The notes under the pieces are model-generated. The model saw only the letters and a list, made by a program, of their open reading frames with translations. It had not been told where the DNA came from and did not search any database. From assembly GCA_964502175.1 (NCBI GenBank), contig CAZCVE010000015.1, positions 1-64,000 on the forward strand: a stretch of 64,000 nucleotides of DNA, in the 5' to 3' direction. The translations under genes and the position numbers were made by a program. Of this stretch, positions 52,503 to 60,429 are shown one piece after another (position 1 is the stretch's first letter; each line of letters starts with the position of its first letter). The stretch comes from JAFLCL01 sp964502175 (lineage in GTDB: Bacteria; Myxococcota_A; Polyangia; Polyangiales; Sandaracinaceae).

Positions 52503-53195
52503 ATGACACTCGCCTCGTTCGTCATCGACGTTGGGTCCCTTCTCCCGAAGCGGGGAGCGCCCAATGGGTCGTTCGGTTGGGCGCGCGCCGTCTCGTCGAG
52601 TGAAGTGATCGGCGACACGTCGATGACGACCCTCCTCGGAGCGATCGCGACGGACGTGAACGCAGGTCACACAATCGCTCTCGGTATCGAGGCGCCGTTG
52701 TGGCTTCCCGTGCCTCTCGAGGCCGCGCGTCTGTCACGCGGTCGGAGCGGTGACGCTTCGCGTTCCTGCTTCGCGCCCGCGGGCGGGTACGTGGCCACGC
52801 TCGGGCTTCATCAGCTCGCACACGTGCTCATGCACTTGCCTGCCGAGATCACGCCGACGCTCGACTGGGCAGGATGGAGCGCATCTCAATCCAGGAAGCT
52901 GTTGCTGTGGGAGGCGTTCGTCTCGGGCAAGGCGCACGCGCCGTCGGACACAGCGGACGCCCATGTGCGCGACGCAGCGACTGCAGCCGTCGAGTTCCTT
53001 CAGCGCGCGGGAGCGGGGCTCCGCGATGGCGAAGTGATCAGCGACGACCGGCCCGTGTTGTCGCTCGCGGGCACCGCGTTGCTCTGGTCAGGGCGAGAGA
53101 CTGACGTCGCCGTGATGAAGCGAGCGCCGCTGGTGATTCGGCCCGGTGTGATGTTCAGTGGCCAGATCGGGGCAGCTCGGGTCGCGCCGCAGTGA
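52503..53195 (+). CDS. Hypothetical protein, possible RNase H-like (DUF429-type) fold
   Basis: A 230-residue soluble protein. The beginning (ASFVIDVGSL, GSFGWARAV) and the strand IALGIEAPLWLPVP recall predicted nucleases of the DUF429 type, in which an early Asp and an Asp/Glu-Ala-Pro loop form the active site. Here the loop is GIEAP. The C-terminal half is helical with no motif recognised. It is a single gene in an accessory-looking stretch and ends before a strong bidirectional hairpin. Confidence 0.45.
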   Translation: MTLASFVIDVGSLLPKRGAPNGSFGWARAVSSSEVIGDTSMTTLLGAIATDVNAGHTIALGIEAPLWLPVPLEAARLSRGRSGDASRSCFAPAGGYVATLGLHQLAHVLMHLPAEITPTLDWAGWSASQSRKLLLWEAFVSGKAHAPSDTADAHVRDAATAAVEFLQRAGAGLRDGEVISDDRPVLSLAGTALLWSGRETDVAVMKRAPLVIRPGVMFSGQIGAARVAPQ

Positions 53196-53204
53196 GTCCC
53201 ATAG

Positions 53205-53228
53205 CCCTCTCCCGCGCTCGGGAGAGGG
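53205..53228. terminator. Strong hairpin between convergent genes
   Basis: Perfect 10-base arms CCCTCTCCCG and CGGGAGAGGG around CGCT, followed on the plus strand by ACTTTGGG (a short T-run). It lies between the stops of the hypothetical gene (+) and the SDR gene (-) and can serve both. Confidence 0.7.
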
Positions 53229-53251
53229 ACTTTGGGCCTGTCGGCTGAGGG

Positions 53252-54079
53252 TCAATCCACGAAGAAGTCGGGGACCAGGTCGGCGGCGGGGTCGACGGCG
53301 TACTTGTCGAAGTTGGTGACGCCTTCGGACCTCATGACGTCGTCGTCGAGGTAGAAGTTGCCGGTGTTCTTCACGTCCTTCGCGGAGCGGTTGAAGATCG
53401 CGTAGGCGGCGTCGCTCATGATGTCGACGGTGCGGGAGCCCTTCATCGCGGCGTCTCCGCCGAGGAGGTTCTGCACCGCGCTCGTCGCGATCGCCGTGCG
53501 CGGCCAGAGCGCGTTCACCGCGACGCCTGCGCCCTTGAACTCTTCGGCCATGCCGAGGACGCACATGCTCATGCCGTACTTCGCCATCGTGTAGGCGACG
53601 TGGCCGCCGAACCAGTGCGGCTTCATCGAGAGCGGGGGCGAGAGGTTCAGGATGTGCGGATTGGCAGCCTTCTTGAGGTGCGGGATGCACGCCTGCGAGC
53701 AGAGGAAGGTGCCGCGCGTGTTGATGTTGTGCATCAGGTCGTAGCGCTTCATCGGCGTCTCGAGCGTGCCCGTGAGCGAGATCGCCGAGGCGTTGTTCAC
53801 GAGGATGTCGATGCCGCCGAACGTCTCGACGGCCTTCGCGACCGCGGCGTAGACGCCCGCGTCGTCGCGGATGTCGAGGGCGATCGCGAGGGCCTTGCCG
53901 CCCGCCTTCTCCATGTCCTCGGCGGCCGTGTAGATGGTGCCCGGGAGCTTCGGGTGCGGCTCGGTCGTCTTGGCGACGATGACGATGTTCGCGCCGTCTT
54001 TCGCGGCGCGGAGGCCGATCGCGTGTCCGATGCCGCGGCTCGCGCCGGTGATGAAGAGGGTCTTGCCTTTGAGGCTCAT
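53252..54079 (-). CDS. Short-chain dehydrogenase/reductase (HSDL2-like)
   Basis: A 275-residue SDR: NAD(P)-binding TGASRGIG (residues 11-18), NNAS (about 94-97), catalytic Ser region in LNLSPPLS, and the Tyr-x3-Lys pair in AYTMAKYG. A Tyr-Thr-Met-Ala-Lys pattern with NALWPRT after it is characteristic of the HSDL2 branch, which lacks the attached SCP2 domain here. Probably reduces or oxidises a lipid-derived ketone. ATG 54079; convergent with the gene at 52503. Confidence 0.88.
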   Translation of the reverse strand: MSLKGKTLFITGASRGIGHAIGLRAAKDGANIVIVAKTTEPHPKLPGTIYTAAEDMEKAGGKALAIALDIRDDAGVYAAVAKAVETFGGIDILVNNASAISLTGTLETPMKRYDLMHNINTRGTFLCSQACIPHLKKAANPHILNLSPPLSMKPHWFGGHVAYTMAKYGMSMCVLGMAEEFKGAGVAVNALWPRTAIATSAVQNLLGGDAAMKGSRTVDIMSDAAYAIFNRSAKDVKNTGNFYLDDDVMRSEGVTNFDKYAVDPAADLVPDFFVD

Positions 54080-54120
54080 CGCGTCGTCTCCGTTCGAGAA
54101 GGCGCGACCGTACCACGCAC

Positions 54121-56412
54121 TCACTCGACCGAGACGACCTCGAGACGTCGGATGGCCGACGCCTCCACGACGCGCGTCGCGCCGTCCTCCGTCTCGCCAA
54201 CGACCACGTCTTGTCCGCCCCGTGTTCGTACGCCTTCTGGGAAGAGCACGAACGTCTTCTCGTCCGACCCTCTGAGCTCCGTGACGCGCAGGGTCGCGTC
54301 ATGGTCGTCCATCACGCGCTCGACGAGCGCGCGGAGCGCGATCGAGCTCATCGGAAGGCGACACACTTCGCGCACCTCGATGCCGTCCTCATCGAACGAC
54401 TCTTGCGGTGCGGCGGGCCCGCCGCTTCGCAGGGGTGCCGGTCGGCCTCGGACCTCTAGGTGCGCTTTGCGACCGAGCGCGGTTCGCGCGTTGGGGCCGT
54501 CGAACACCTCTGACCCCTCGAGCACGTGCTCGGGGTCATTCGCCACGGCGAGGACCGCCCTGCGCCAATGCGGGGCCAAGAACGCGAACATGCCAACCTC
54601 CTCGTCGTCGAGGAGTCGCGCGGCGTGATCGGAACGAGAGGTGGTGTGCGCCCACGCGACGACCTCGGCCTCCACCGCGCGCACAGCCTCAGCGACGAGG
54701 GCGAGGTACCGTGCGTCCGCATGACGCGATTCCTTGCGGGCGATCTCGGCCGCTCGATCCCACGATGCGATCGAGCTGGCGACCGAGCGTGCGGTGCCAG
54801 AAGAGTCGATCTCGCGCCGAGGGTTGACCTTCGTGCGCCCCGCGCTCGCGGGCGCGGCCATCACGGGCGAAGTCTCGCTTCTCGCTCCCTTCATCTTTCC
54901 GAGAAGCGCCTCGCGATCATCGGCGAAGCGCCTCTCGACCGCTTGTTCGAATCGCGCGCGAAGCTTCGCGTCTGGCTGACGGGGATGCAGCGGCATCGAC
55001 GCCATGGTCCGGGCCGTGGCCGTGTGCTCGCGCATCTCCTCCTGCCAGGGCGGAAGCACGTCGGCATCTCCACTCGATCGGGTCGTCTGAAGGCCGCGCG
55101 TATCGAGGACCACTCCCGTGGTCGTCGCTTGCGCGGCGAGAAGCACAGCGGTCGAGCGGGCATCGACGAGTAGGCAATCGCGAGACGGTCGCCCAAACAC
55201 CACAGCGCCCAGGGTGGCCGCGAGCGAGTCCAGAACGGAGGGGCTTGCTTCGATCGCGATCACCGTCCGCGCCCGAGCCGTCCTTCGCTCGGCGTCGTCG
55301 AGGAGCGAGCGAACGGTGTCGGGGAGCGGCCTCGCGCTGACCCGCTCGAGCTCGGCGCGGACGGTGGAGACGGGCACACCCGCCGCAAGACCGCGCGCGA
55401 GCGAGTCCGGCGTCAGCTTGTATGTGAGGAGATGATCCGCGTGTTTGAGGTCGGCCACCATGCCCACCACGAGAGTGAGCGCGGCATCGGCCTCGGGCCC
55501 CAAGAGCACCTCGAAGCTGGGGGTCACGTGACCATCTCCCCCCGGACGCTTCAGGGTCGGAGGACGGCCGTAGAGCGTTCCCTCGTGCTCGATCGTCTCG
55601 GTCGCCGTGAGCAGGAGCGTGCGAGCCCCGAGCGGTGTCCGCATCTCGCGCTCGGACACCCACCCCACACCAAACCCGTGGAAGAGGGTCAGGAGCGCGA
55701 CGTGACCCTCGCGAGAGAGAAACTCACACGCCACCTCGAGATCGACGTCGAGACGCTGGTCACCGAACCGCACGAGTCCGAAGTACCGCGCGAGCACGAT
55801 TCGTCGCTCCACGAGCTCCGGGTCGAGGCCGTTGCCTTTGACGAAAGTGCGCAGCTTCGCGCGGTCGACCGTGCCCTGCTGGGTGATGCGGAGGGGTCTG
55901 TGAACCAGGAGGCCGACGGTCGCGGCGAGATCGCGCCCGGGGCTGCGTCCTCGTGCTGCGCGCGGAGGGCGAGCATCCGCGTCGAGAAGACCAGCGAGCA
56001 GATCACGGACCGACCAGAGCGGCTCGCGAAAGGCCGCGAAGACTCTCGAGTCGTGCAGGGGCGCCCAGCCCAGGCCGACACCGACCAGATGCGCGTACGC
56101 CGCGCGCCAGAGCTCGGGCGGGCCGCCCCATCCGGACAAGAGCCCCGTGACCTCATCGCTCGCCACCTGACCGCCACGCTCCATGCAGAGCGCGAGCACG
56201 ACCAAGCATGAGACGGGAAGCTCACGTACTCGGGCGCGGACGAACTCCGGGTCGCGAAGCTTGGCAGCCAGCCATGGCTGCCGCGCGCGTCCTGCTGGTG
56301 CCACTGGCAGCGAGGCACCGAGCACCTCACTCATCCACTGCATCTTGTCGAGATCGAGCGCACGCTCGAGGGTGATCTCGGCGCGCACTGCCTCAATGGA
56401 GGGTCGGGACAT
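54121..56412 (-). CDS. Large helicase-associated (XPB/Ssl2 N-terminal-like) protein
   Basis: A 763-residue protein without Walker motifs. Its N-terminal helical repeats (ELPVSCLVVLALCMERGGQV, LWRAAYAHLVGVGLGWAPL, LRITQQGTVDRAKLRTFVKG) look like winged-helix modules, and residues about 330-470 (SFEVLLGPEADAALTLVVGMVADLKHADHLLTYKLTPDSLARGLAAGVPVSTV) match the helicase-associated domain found next to XPB in bacteria. ATG 56412 lies 20 bases inside the XPB gene, so the two are translated together. Probably a partner or accessory subunit of the XPB helicase in DNA repair. Confidence 0.65.
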   Translation of the reverse strand: MSRPSIEAVRAEITLERALDLDKMQWMSEVLGASLPVAPAGRARQPWLAAKLRDPEFVRARVRELPVSCLVVLALCMERGGQVASDEVTGLLSGWGGPPELWRAAYAHLVGVGLGWAPLHDSRVFAAFREPLWSVRDLLAGLLDADARPPRAARGRSPGRDLAATVGLLVHRPLRITQQGTVDRAKLRTFVKGNGLDPELVERRIVLARYFGLVRFGDQRLDVDLEVACEFLSREGHVALLTLFHGFGVGWVSEREMRTPLGARTLLLTATETIEHEGTLYGRPPTLKRPGGDGHVTPSFEVLLGPEADAALTLVVGMVADLKHADHLLTYKLTPDSLARGLAAGVPVSTVRAELERVSARPLPDTVRSLLDDAERRTARARTVIAIEASPSVLDSLAATLGAVVFGRPSRDCLLVDARSTAVLLAAQATTTGVVLDTRGLQTTRSSGDADVLPPWQEEMREHTATARTMASMPLHPRQPDAKLRARFEQAVERRFADDREALLGKMKGARSETSPVMAAPASAGRTKVNPRREIDSSGTARSVASSIASWDRAAEIARKESRHADARYLALVAEAVRAVEAEVVAWAHTTSRSDHAARLLDDEEVGMFAFLAPHWRRAVLAVANDPEHVLEGSEVFDGPNARTALGRKAHLEVRGRPAPLRSGGPAAPQESFDEDGIEVREVCRLPMSSIALRALVERVMDDHDATLRVTELRGSDEKTFVLFPEGVRTRGGQDVVVGETEDGATRVVEASAIRRLEVVSVE

Positions 56413-58072
56413 CGTGCGGCTCCTCAACGGCGAAGTCTTCGATGTAGTAGCGGTAGCCCTGCTCCGTGAGGAACGACTGCCGGTGGAACGCGTCGCGCTC
56501 CTCCACGGTGTCGCGCGTCACGAGCGAGTAGAACGTGGCGCCTCCCGGCTTGGGGCGGAGGATGCGACCGAGCCGCTGCGCCTCTTCTTGACGCGAGCCG
56601 TGCGTGCCAGAGAGCTGGATGAGCACGTTCGCCTCGGGGAGATCGATCGCGAAGTTGCCCACACGAGAGAGCACCAGCGTGCGTATCGCGCCTCGACGAA
56701 AGGCCGCGTAGTGCTCGTCGCGCATGCTCGCCGGCGTCTCGCCTGTCACGCAGGCCGCGCCCAGCATCTCGGCCGCGGCGCGCAGCCCGTCGAGGTACGT
56801 GCCCAGCACGAGGAGCCTGTCGCCCGCATGCCGGTCTGCGATCGTGCGCAGCGCCTCGAGCTTCGTGGGGTTCTCGGCCGCGATGCGCGACTGCTCGTGT
56901 GCGAGGCCTTGCGCATACGGCTGACGCAGCGCCTCGGGTAGCGTGACGCGCACGTCGAAGCACGTGGCCTCGGCGATGTGGCCGGACTTCTCGAGGTCGC
57001 GCCACGGGATGTCGAACCGCTTGGGTCCGATGAGCGCGAACACGTCGCCCTCGCGACCATCTTCGCGCACGAGCGTCGCAGTGAGGCCGAGCCGACGACG
57101 CGCTTGGAGCTCGGCGGTCAGACGGAACACCGGCGCCGGCAGGAGGTGAACCTCGTCGTACACGACCAGGCCCCACGGCTCGGCGGCGAGCTTGTCGAAG
57201 TGCGAGAACCCCGTCGGGCCGACGCCGCCCTTCTTGCCGAGCATCGAGTAGGTCGTGAGCGTGACGAGACCGACGTCTTTCTTGTCGGCGCCGTAGATCG
57301 CGACCTCCCGCTCCGTGAGCGTGCTCTTCGCGATGATCTCGCGACGCCACTGGAGACACGCCTCGCGCGAGCTGCAAATCGCCAACGTGCGCGTGCCGAG
57401 CGCCTCCATCGCGAGCAACGCGATCACCGTCTTTCCTGCGCCGCACGGGAGCACGACGACGCCGTGGCTGCCCGCGTCGCGGAAGGCCGATACCGCGTGT
57501 TCCTGATAGACGTAGGGCGTGAAGCGATCACGGCGCGTCGCGATCGTGAGGGGCGCGCCGGAGATCAGGCCGGCGCGATCGTCGACGGGCCAGCCGAGGC
57601 CGAGCATGACTTGCTTGAAGCGGCCACGGTGGACCTGCCGCACGTAGGCATGGGGACCGGCGATCTCGACGAGCGGCGCGAGCTTCTTCTCGTTGGCGAA
57701 GCGCGAGAGCAGCGACGGGCTCGCCACGCGGAGCGCGAGCAGCGTCGGGTCCTCGGGCACGTCCTCGAAGCTCACCTGGCCCCACCGGCTCATGCGATCG
57801 CGGATCTCGTGCTCGAGGTGCGACGCGATCGCGAACCGCGCGATCGCGCGGAGACCATCGACCACGGCGTCGGCCGTCAGGCCCGTGGAGGCGGCGTTCC
57901 AGAGCGACAGATCCGAGAGTCTGTACGTGTGGACGTGCTCTGGGCTCTTCTCGATCTCCGCGCAGCGCACGAGAAACGCGCGCGCCCCTTCGTAACCGGG
58001 GTGGTCGACCTCGAGCAGAACGGAGCGATCACCCTGGACGATGGCGGGACGTGTCGGCTCGGCGCTGGACAC
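56393..58072 (-). CDS. XPB-type superfamily 2 DNA repair helicase
   Basis: A 559-residue helicase. The damage-recognition-like N-terminal part (about residues 1-170) is followed by Walker A LPCGAGKT (208-215), GDKKDVGLVTLTTYSML, DEVH (about 300), the motif III region LGLTATL, and C-terminal motifs (LVLGTYLDGLRAAAEMLG, SRVGNFAIDLPEANVLIQLSGTHGSRQEEAQRLGRILRPK). These define the XPB/Rad25 group, which in bacteria acts in nucleotide excision repair and transcription-coupled unwinding. The start is GTG 58072. The following gene overlaps by 20 bases. Confidence 0.9.
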   Translation of the reverse strand: MSSAEPTRPAIVQGDRSVLLEVDHPGYEGARAFLVRCAEIEKSPEHVHTYRLSDLSLWNAASTGLTADAVVDGLRAIARFAIASHLEHEIRDRMSRWGQVSFEDVPEDPTLLALRVASPSLLSRFANEKKLAPLVEIAGPHAYVRQVHRGRFKQVMLGLGWPVDDRAGLISGAPLTIATRRDRFTPYVYQEHAVSAFRDAGSHGVVVLPCGAGKTVIALLAMEALGTRTLAICSSREACLQWRREIIAKSTLTEREVAIYGADKKDVGLVTLTTYSMLGKKGGVGPTGFSHFDKLAAEPWGLVVYDEVHLLPAPVFRLTAELQARRRLGLTATLVREDGREGDVFALIGPKRFDIPWRDLEKSGHIAEATCFDVRVTLPEALRQPYAQGLAHEQSRIAAENPTKLEALRTIADRHAGDRLLVLGTYLDGLRAAAEMLGAACVTGETPASMRDEHYAAFRRGAIRTLVLSRVGNFAIDLPEANVLIQLSGTHGSRQEEAQRLGRILRPKPGGATFYSLVTRDTVEERDAFHRQSFLTEQGYRYYIEDFAVEEPHDVPTLH

Positions 58073-58184
58073 GAGGCCACGCTAGCACGCGGCCCTCAGC
58101 GAGGCGCGAGCAGACCACATCGAGATCGGGCTCGGGAGCGCCCCTTGGGCCGAACGCGCCGAGCTCTTCGTAGGTGACGTGAGG

Positions 58185-59297
58185 TCATGAGGTACGCAGT
58201 AGAACGCCCACCATCCCCGAGAAGCCCGCGTCGGACGCGCGGAAGACCGGGGTCGAGTAGCCCTCGACGAAGAACGCGGCGCGGCGGAGCGTGATCTGCG
58301 CCTCGCCGCGGACGAAGACTCCGATCGCGTCGAGGAAGAACGCGCGCATCTCGAGGCCGGCGTCGAGCGCCCACCAGAGGGACGACGAGCTGAGCGGCGT
58401 CATGAGACCGACGGCGTTCGCGGAGACGGCGCCGAGCTCGAGCGCGACGAGCGGGGCGAGCTCGAGCGAGACGACGCGATCACGCAGCACCTCGAGGCCC
58501 ACGCCGACGCGGAGGCGGCCGGTGAGCATCGCGACGTCGGCGCCGACCTGCGGGCGCGGGGCGAGGCGCGCGCGCTGCTCGGGGAGGAAGCGCCCCTCGA
58601 GGCCGATCTCGAACAGCCCTGCGAGGCGGAGACCCGCGCCGATCCACACGCCGGGGGCGGCGTCGGGCATCGCGCCGGCGTCGAGCGCCAGGCCCGCGCC
58701 GCCGAGGAAACGAACGACGGGCTCGGGCGGACCGCGCGACACGCCGGGCGCGAACGGGCTCGCGAGGTCTCGCGCGGGATCGGGCACGAGCGCGCGCGAC
58801 GGATCCACCTCGCCCTCGAGCTCGGCGAAGCGGCGCTCCGGGGCGGGCTGAGGCTCCGGCTCTTCCTCGACGTCGATCGAGAGCGCGTCTGGGTCGATCT
58901 CGAGCGCGAGGATGAGCGCGGCCGCCCGCACGATGGCCTCGCACGACGCGCCTTCGATGCGGCGACGACGCTGCGAGGCTCCCGCAGGACCGAAGAGCAG
59001 GACGGCCGCGTGGCGCGTGCCGCGGGCCGTGACCGTGATGTCTGCGAACGGGCCGCCGGTGGGGCGACGCCCGAGGATTCGCTCGATCTCGGCCTCGACG
59101 AGGGTGCGCGACGGGCAGGACTCGGGGGCCGTCCATCCGACGAGCGGTGACTCGTCTTGCGCGTCCACGGAATGGGCGTGGAGGAGGAACAGCGAGGTGG
59201 CGAGGAGCCACGACCCGACGAAGACCCGGCGCGCTCTCGCTCCGTGCGGCGGCGCCAGACGTCCGTGTTCGCGTCGAGGGTCCACGACGGCGGGCAT
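58185..59297 (-). CDS. Hypothetical exported protein, probable beta-barrel end
   Basis: A 370-residue product. A basic N-terminus and hydrophobic segment (VFVGSWLLATSLFLLHAHSVDAQ) form a signal peptide. A first domain (about residues 50-150) has two Cys; an acidic linker (EEEPEPQPAPE) is followed by a run of amphipathic strands (VGADVAMLTGRLRVGVGLEVL, LVALELGAVSANAVGLM, AIGVFVRGEAQITLR) and a C-terminal strand GMVGVLLRTS. This suggests an outer-membrane barrel with a periplasmic N-terminal domain. Its ATG (59297) overlaps the divergent gene's start codons. Confidence 0.55.
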   Translation of the reverse strand: MPAVVDPRREHGRLAPPHGARARRVFVGSWLLATSLFLLHAHSVDAQDESPLVGWTAPESCPSRTLVEAEIERILGRRPTGGPFADITVTARGTRHAAVLLFGPAGASQRRRRIEGASCEAIVRAAALILALEIDPDALSIDVEEEPEPQPAPERRFAELEGEVDPSRALVPDPARDLASPFAPGVSRGPPEPVVRFLGGAGLALDAGAMPDAAPGVWIGAGLRLAGLFEIGLEGRFLPEQRARLAPRPQVGADVAMLTGRLRVGVGLEVLRDRVVSLELAPLVALELGAVSANAVGLMTPLSSSSLWWALDAGLEMRAFFLDAIGVFVRGEAQITLRRAAFFVEGYSTPVFRASDAGFSGMVGVLLRTS

Positions 59298-59298
59298 G

Positions 59299-60276
59299 AT
59301 GGCACGCGGCCCGCGATTGGGTGATGATCGCGGCCGGTCCTGGCCACTCCTCGACGCCTTGTCTCGCGCCCCGTCCATCGTCCTCCTCGCCCTCGCCGCG
59401 CTGCTGCCCGCCGCGCTCCTGGCGTCGTGCGAGGAGGACCGAGTCGTGCTCGGGGCCGATCTGTGCGCCCCGAGCGACTGCGGCGTGGAGCTCGCGGTGC
59501 CGGCGCGGGCCTGCGCCGACGGCACGACGGCCGGCTACACGGGGCGCTGCATGCGGGACGAGGCGGTGACCTCGTGCCACTGGGAGATCCTCGACTGCCC
59601 TCCTCTTCCCGAGTGCGAAGACGCGGACTGCGGCACCTTCCCGACGGCCTACACGGTCGGCGTGGACGAGCGCGTGGAGTGTCGCCGGGCGTCCGACGGC
59701 GCGTGCCGCTGGACGGTCATGGAGCTGCCGGGCTGTGAGCCGTCGGACTGCGGACTCGTCCCCGAGTCGGCGGGCGCGTTCATCTGCCCGGGCGGTGAGC
59801 TCGGCGGGTTCACGGGCGCGTGCATCATCGGGCCGACGGGCGACTGCACGTGGGAAGAGGCGCCGTGCACCGAGCCGCCGATCGGCAGCCTCACGGACAT
59901 GTCGTGCTCGCTCGAAGACTGCGGCCAGCAGCCCTCGGACGCGCGGCTCGCGTGCACCGACGGCACGGCGGCCGGCAACACCGAGCGCTGTCTCCGCGTG
60001 GACATGGACACGTGCGAGTGGGAGGTGCGCGAGTGCGCGCCGCCGATCGAGTGCGCGTCGAACGCCGACTGCGCCGAGACCGACTTCTGCGACCGCAGCG
60101 CGGTCGCGTGCAACACGAGCATCCGGGGCATGTGCTCGCTGCGTCCGACCGAGTGCCCGACGTACTTGGACTCGTACGACCGCCGCGTGTGCGCGTGTGA
60201 CGGCCTCACGTACGAGAGCGCGTGCGAGGCGCAGATCCTCGGCGTGAGCGTCGCGTCCGACGGCCCCTGCGAGTGA
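59299..60276 (+). CDS. Cys-rich lipoprotein: four DCG repeats plus Kazal-like domain
   Basis: A 325-residue exported protein whose leader ends LLASC (lipobox). Four copies of a module of about 45 residues follow, each with a D/E-C-D-C-G start, a CxDGTxxGxT or CPGGExxGFT middle and a CxWE end (copies near residues 45-95, 100-140, 141-190 and 200-245). The C-terminus (CPTYLDSYDRRVCACDG to GPCE) matches a Kazal-type protease-inhibitor domain (CACDGLTYESAC). It may inhibit foreign proteases at the surface. ATG 59296 or 59299 overlaps the divergent start; a TTG nearer the leader is also possible. Confidence 0.65.
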   Translation: MARGPRLGDDRGRSWPLLDALSRAPSIVLLALAALLPAALLASCEEDRVVLGADLCAPSDCGVELAVPARACADGTTAGYTGRCMRDEAVTSCHWEILDCPPLPECEDADCGTFPTAYTVGVDERVECRRASDGACRWTVMELPGCEPSDCGLVPESAGAFICPGGELGGFTGACIIGPTGDCTWEEAPCTEPPIGSLTDMSCSLEDCGQQPSDARLACTDGTAAGNTERCLRVDMDTCEWEVRECAPPIECASNADCAETDFCDRSAVACNTSIRGMCSLRPTECPTYLDSYDRRVCACDGLTYESACEAQILGVSVASDGPCE

Positions 60277-60429
60277 GCCGCTGCTCGTGAGCCGCTGCCA
60301 GTGGCGCGACTGATCGGCTTCTGCCTCGCCGTCTTCGCGGGGCGGCGAAGGGGCCGCCGCCTCGACCGGGAGCGCAATTCAGATAACTAGCGGCCCGCTG
60401 AGGCGCCCCGCGCGTCCGGGAGCCGCTCC

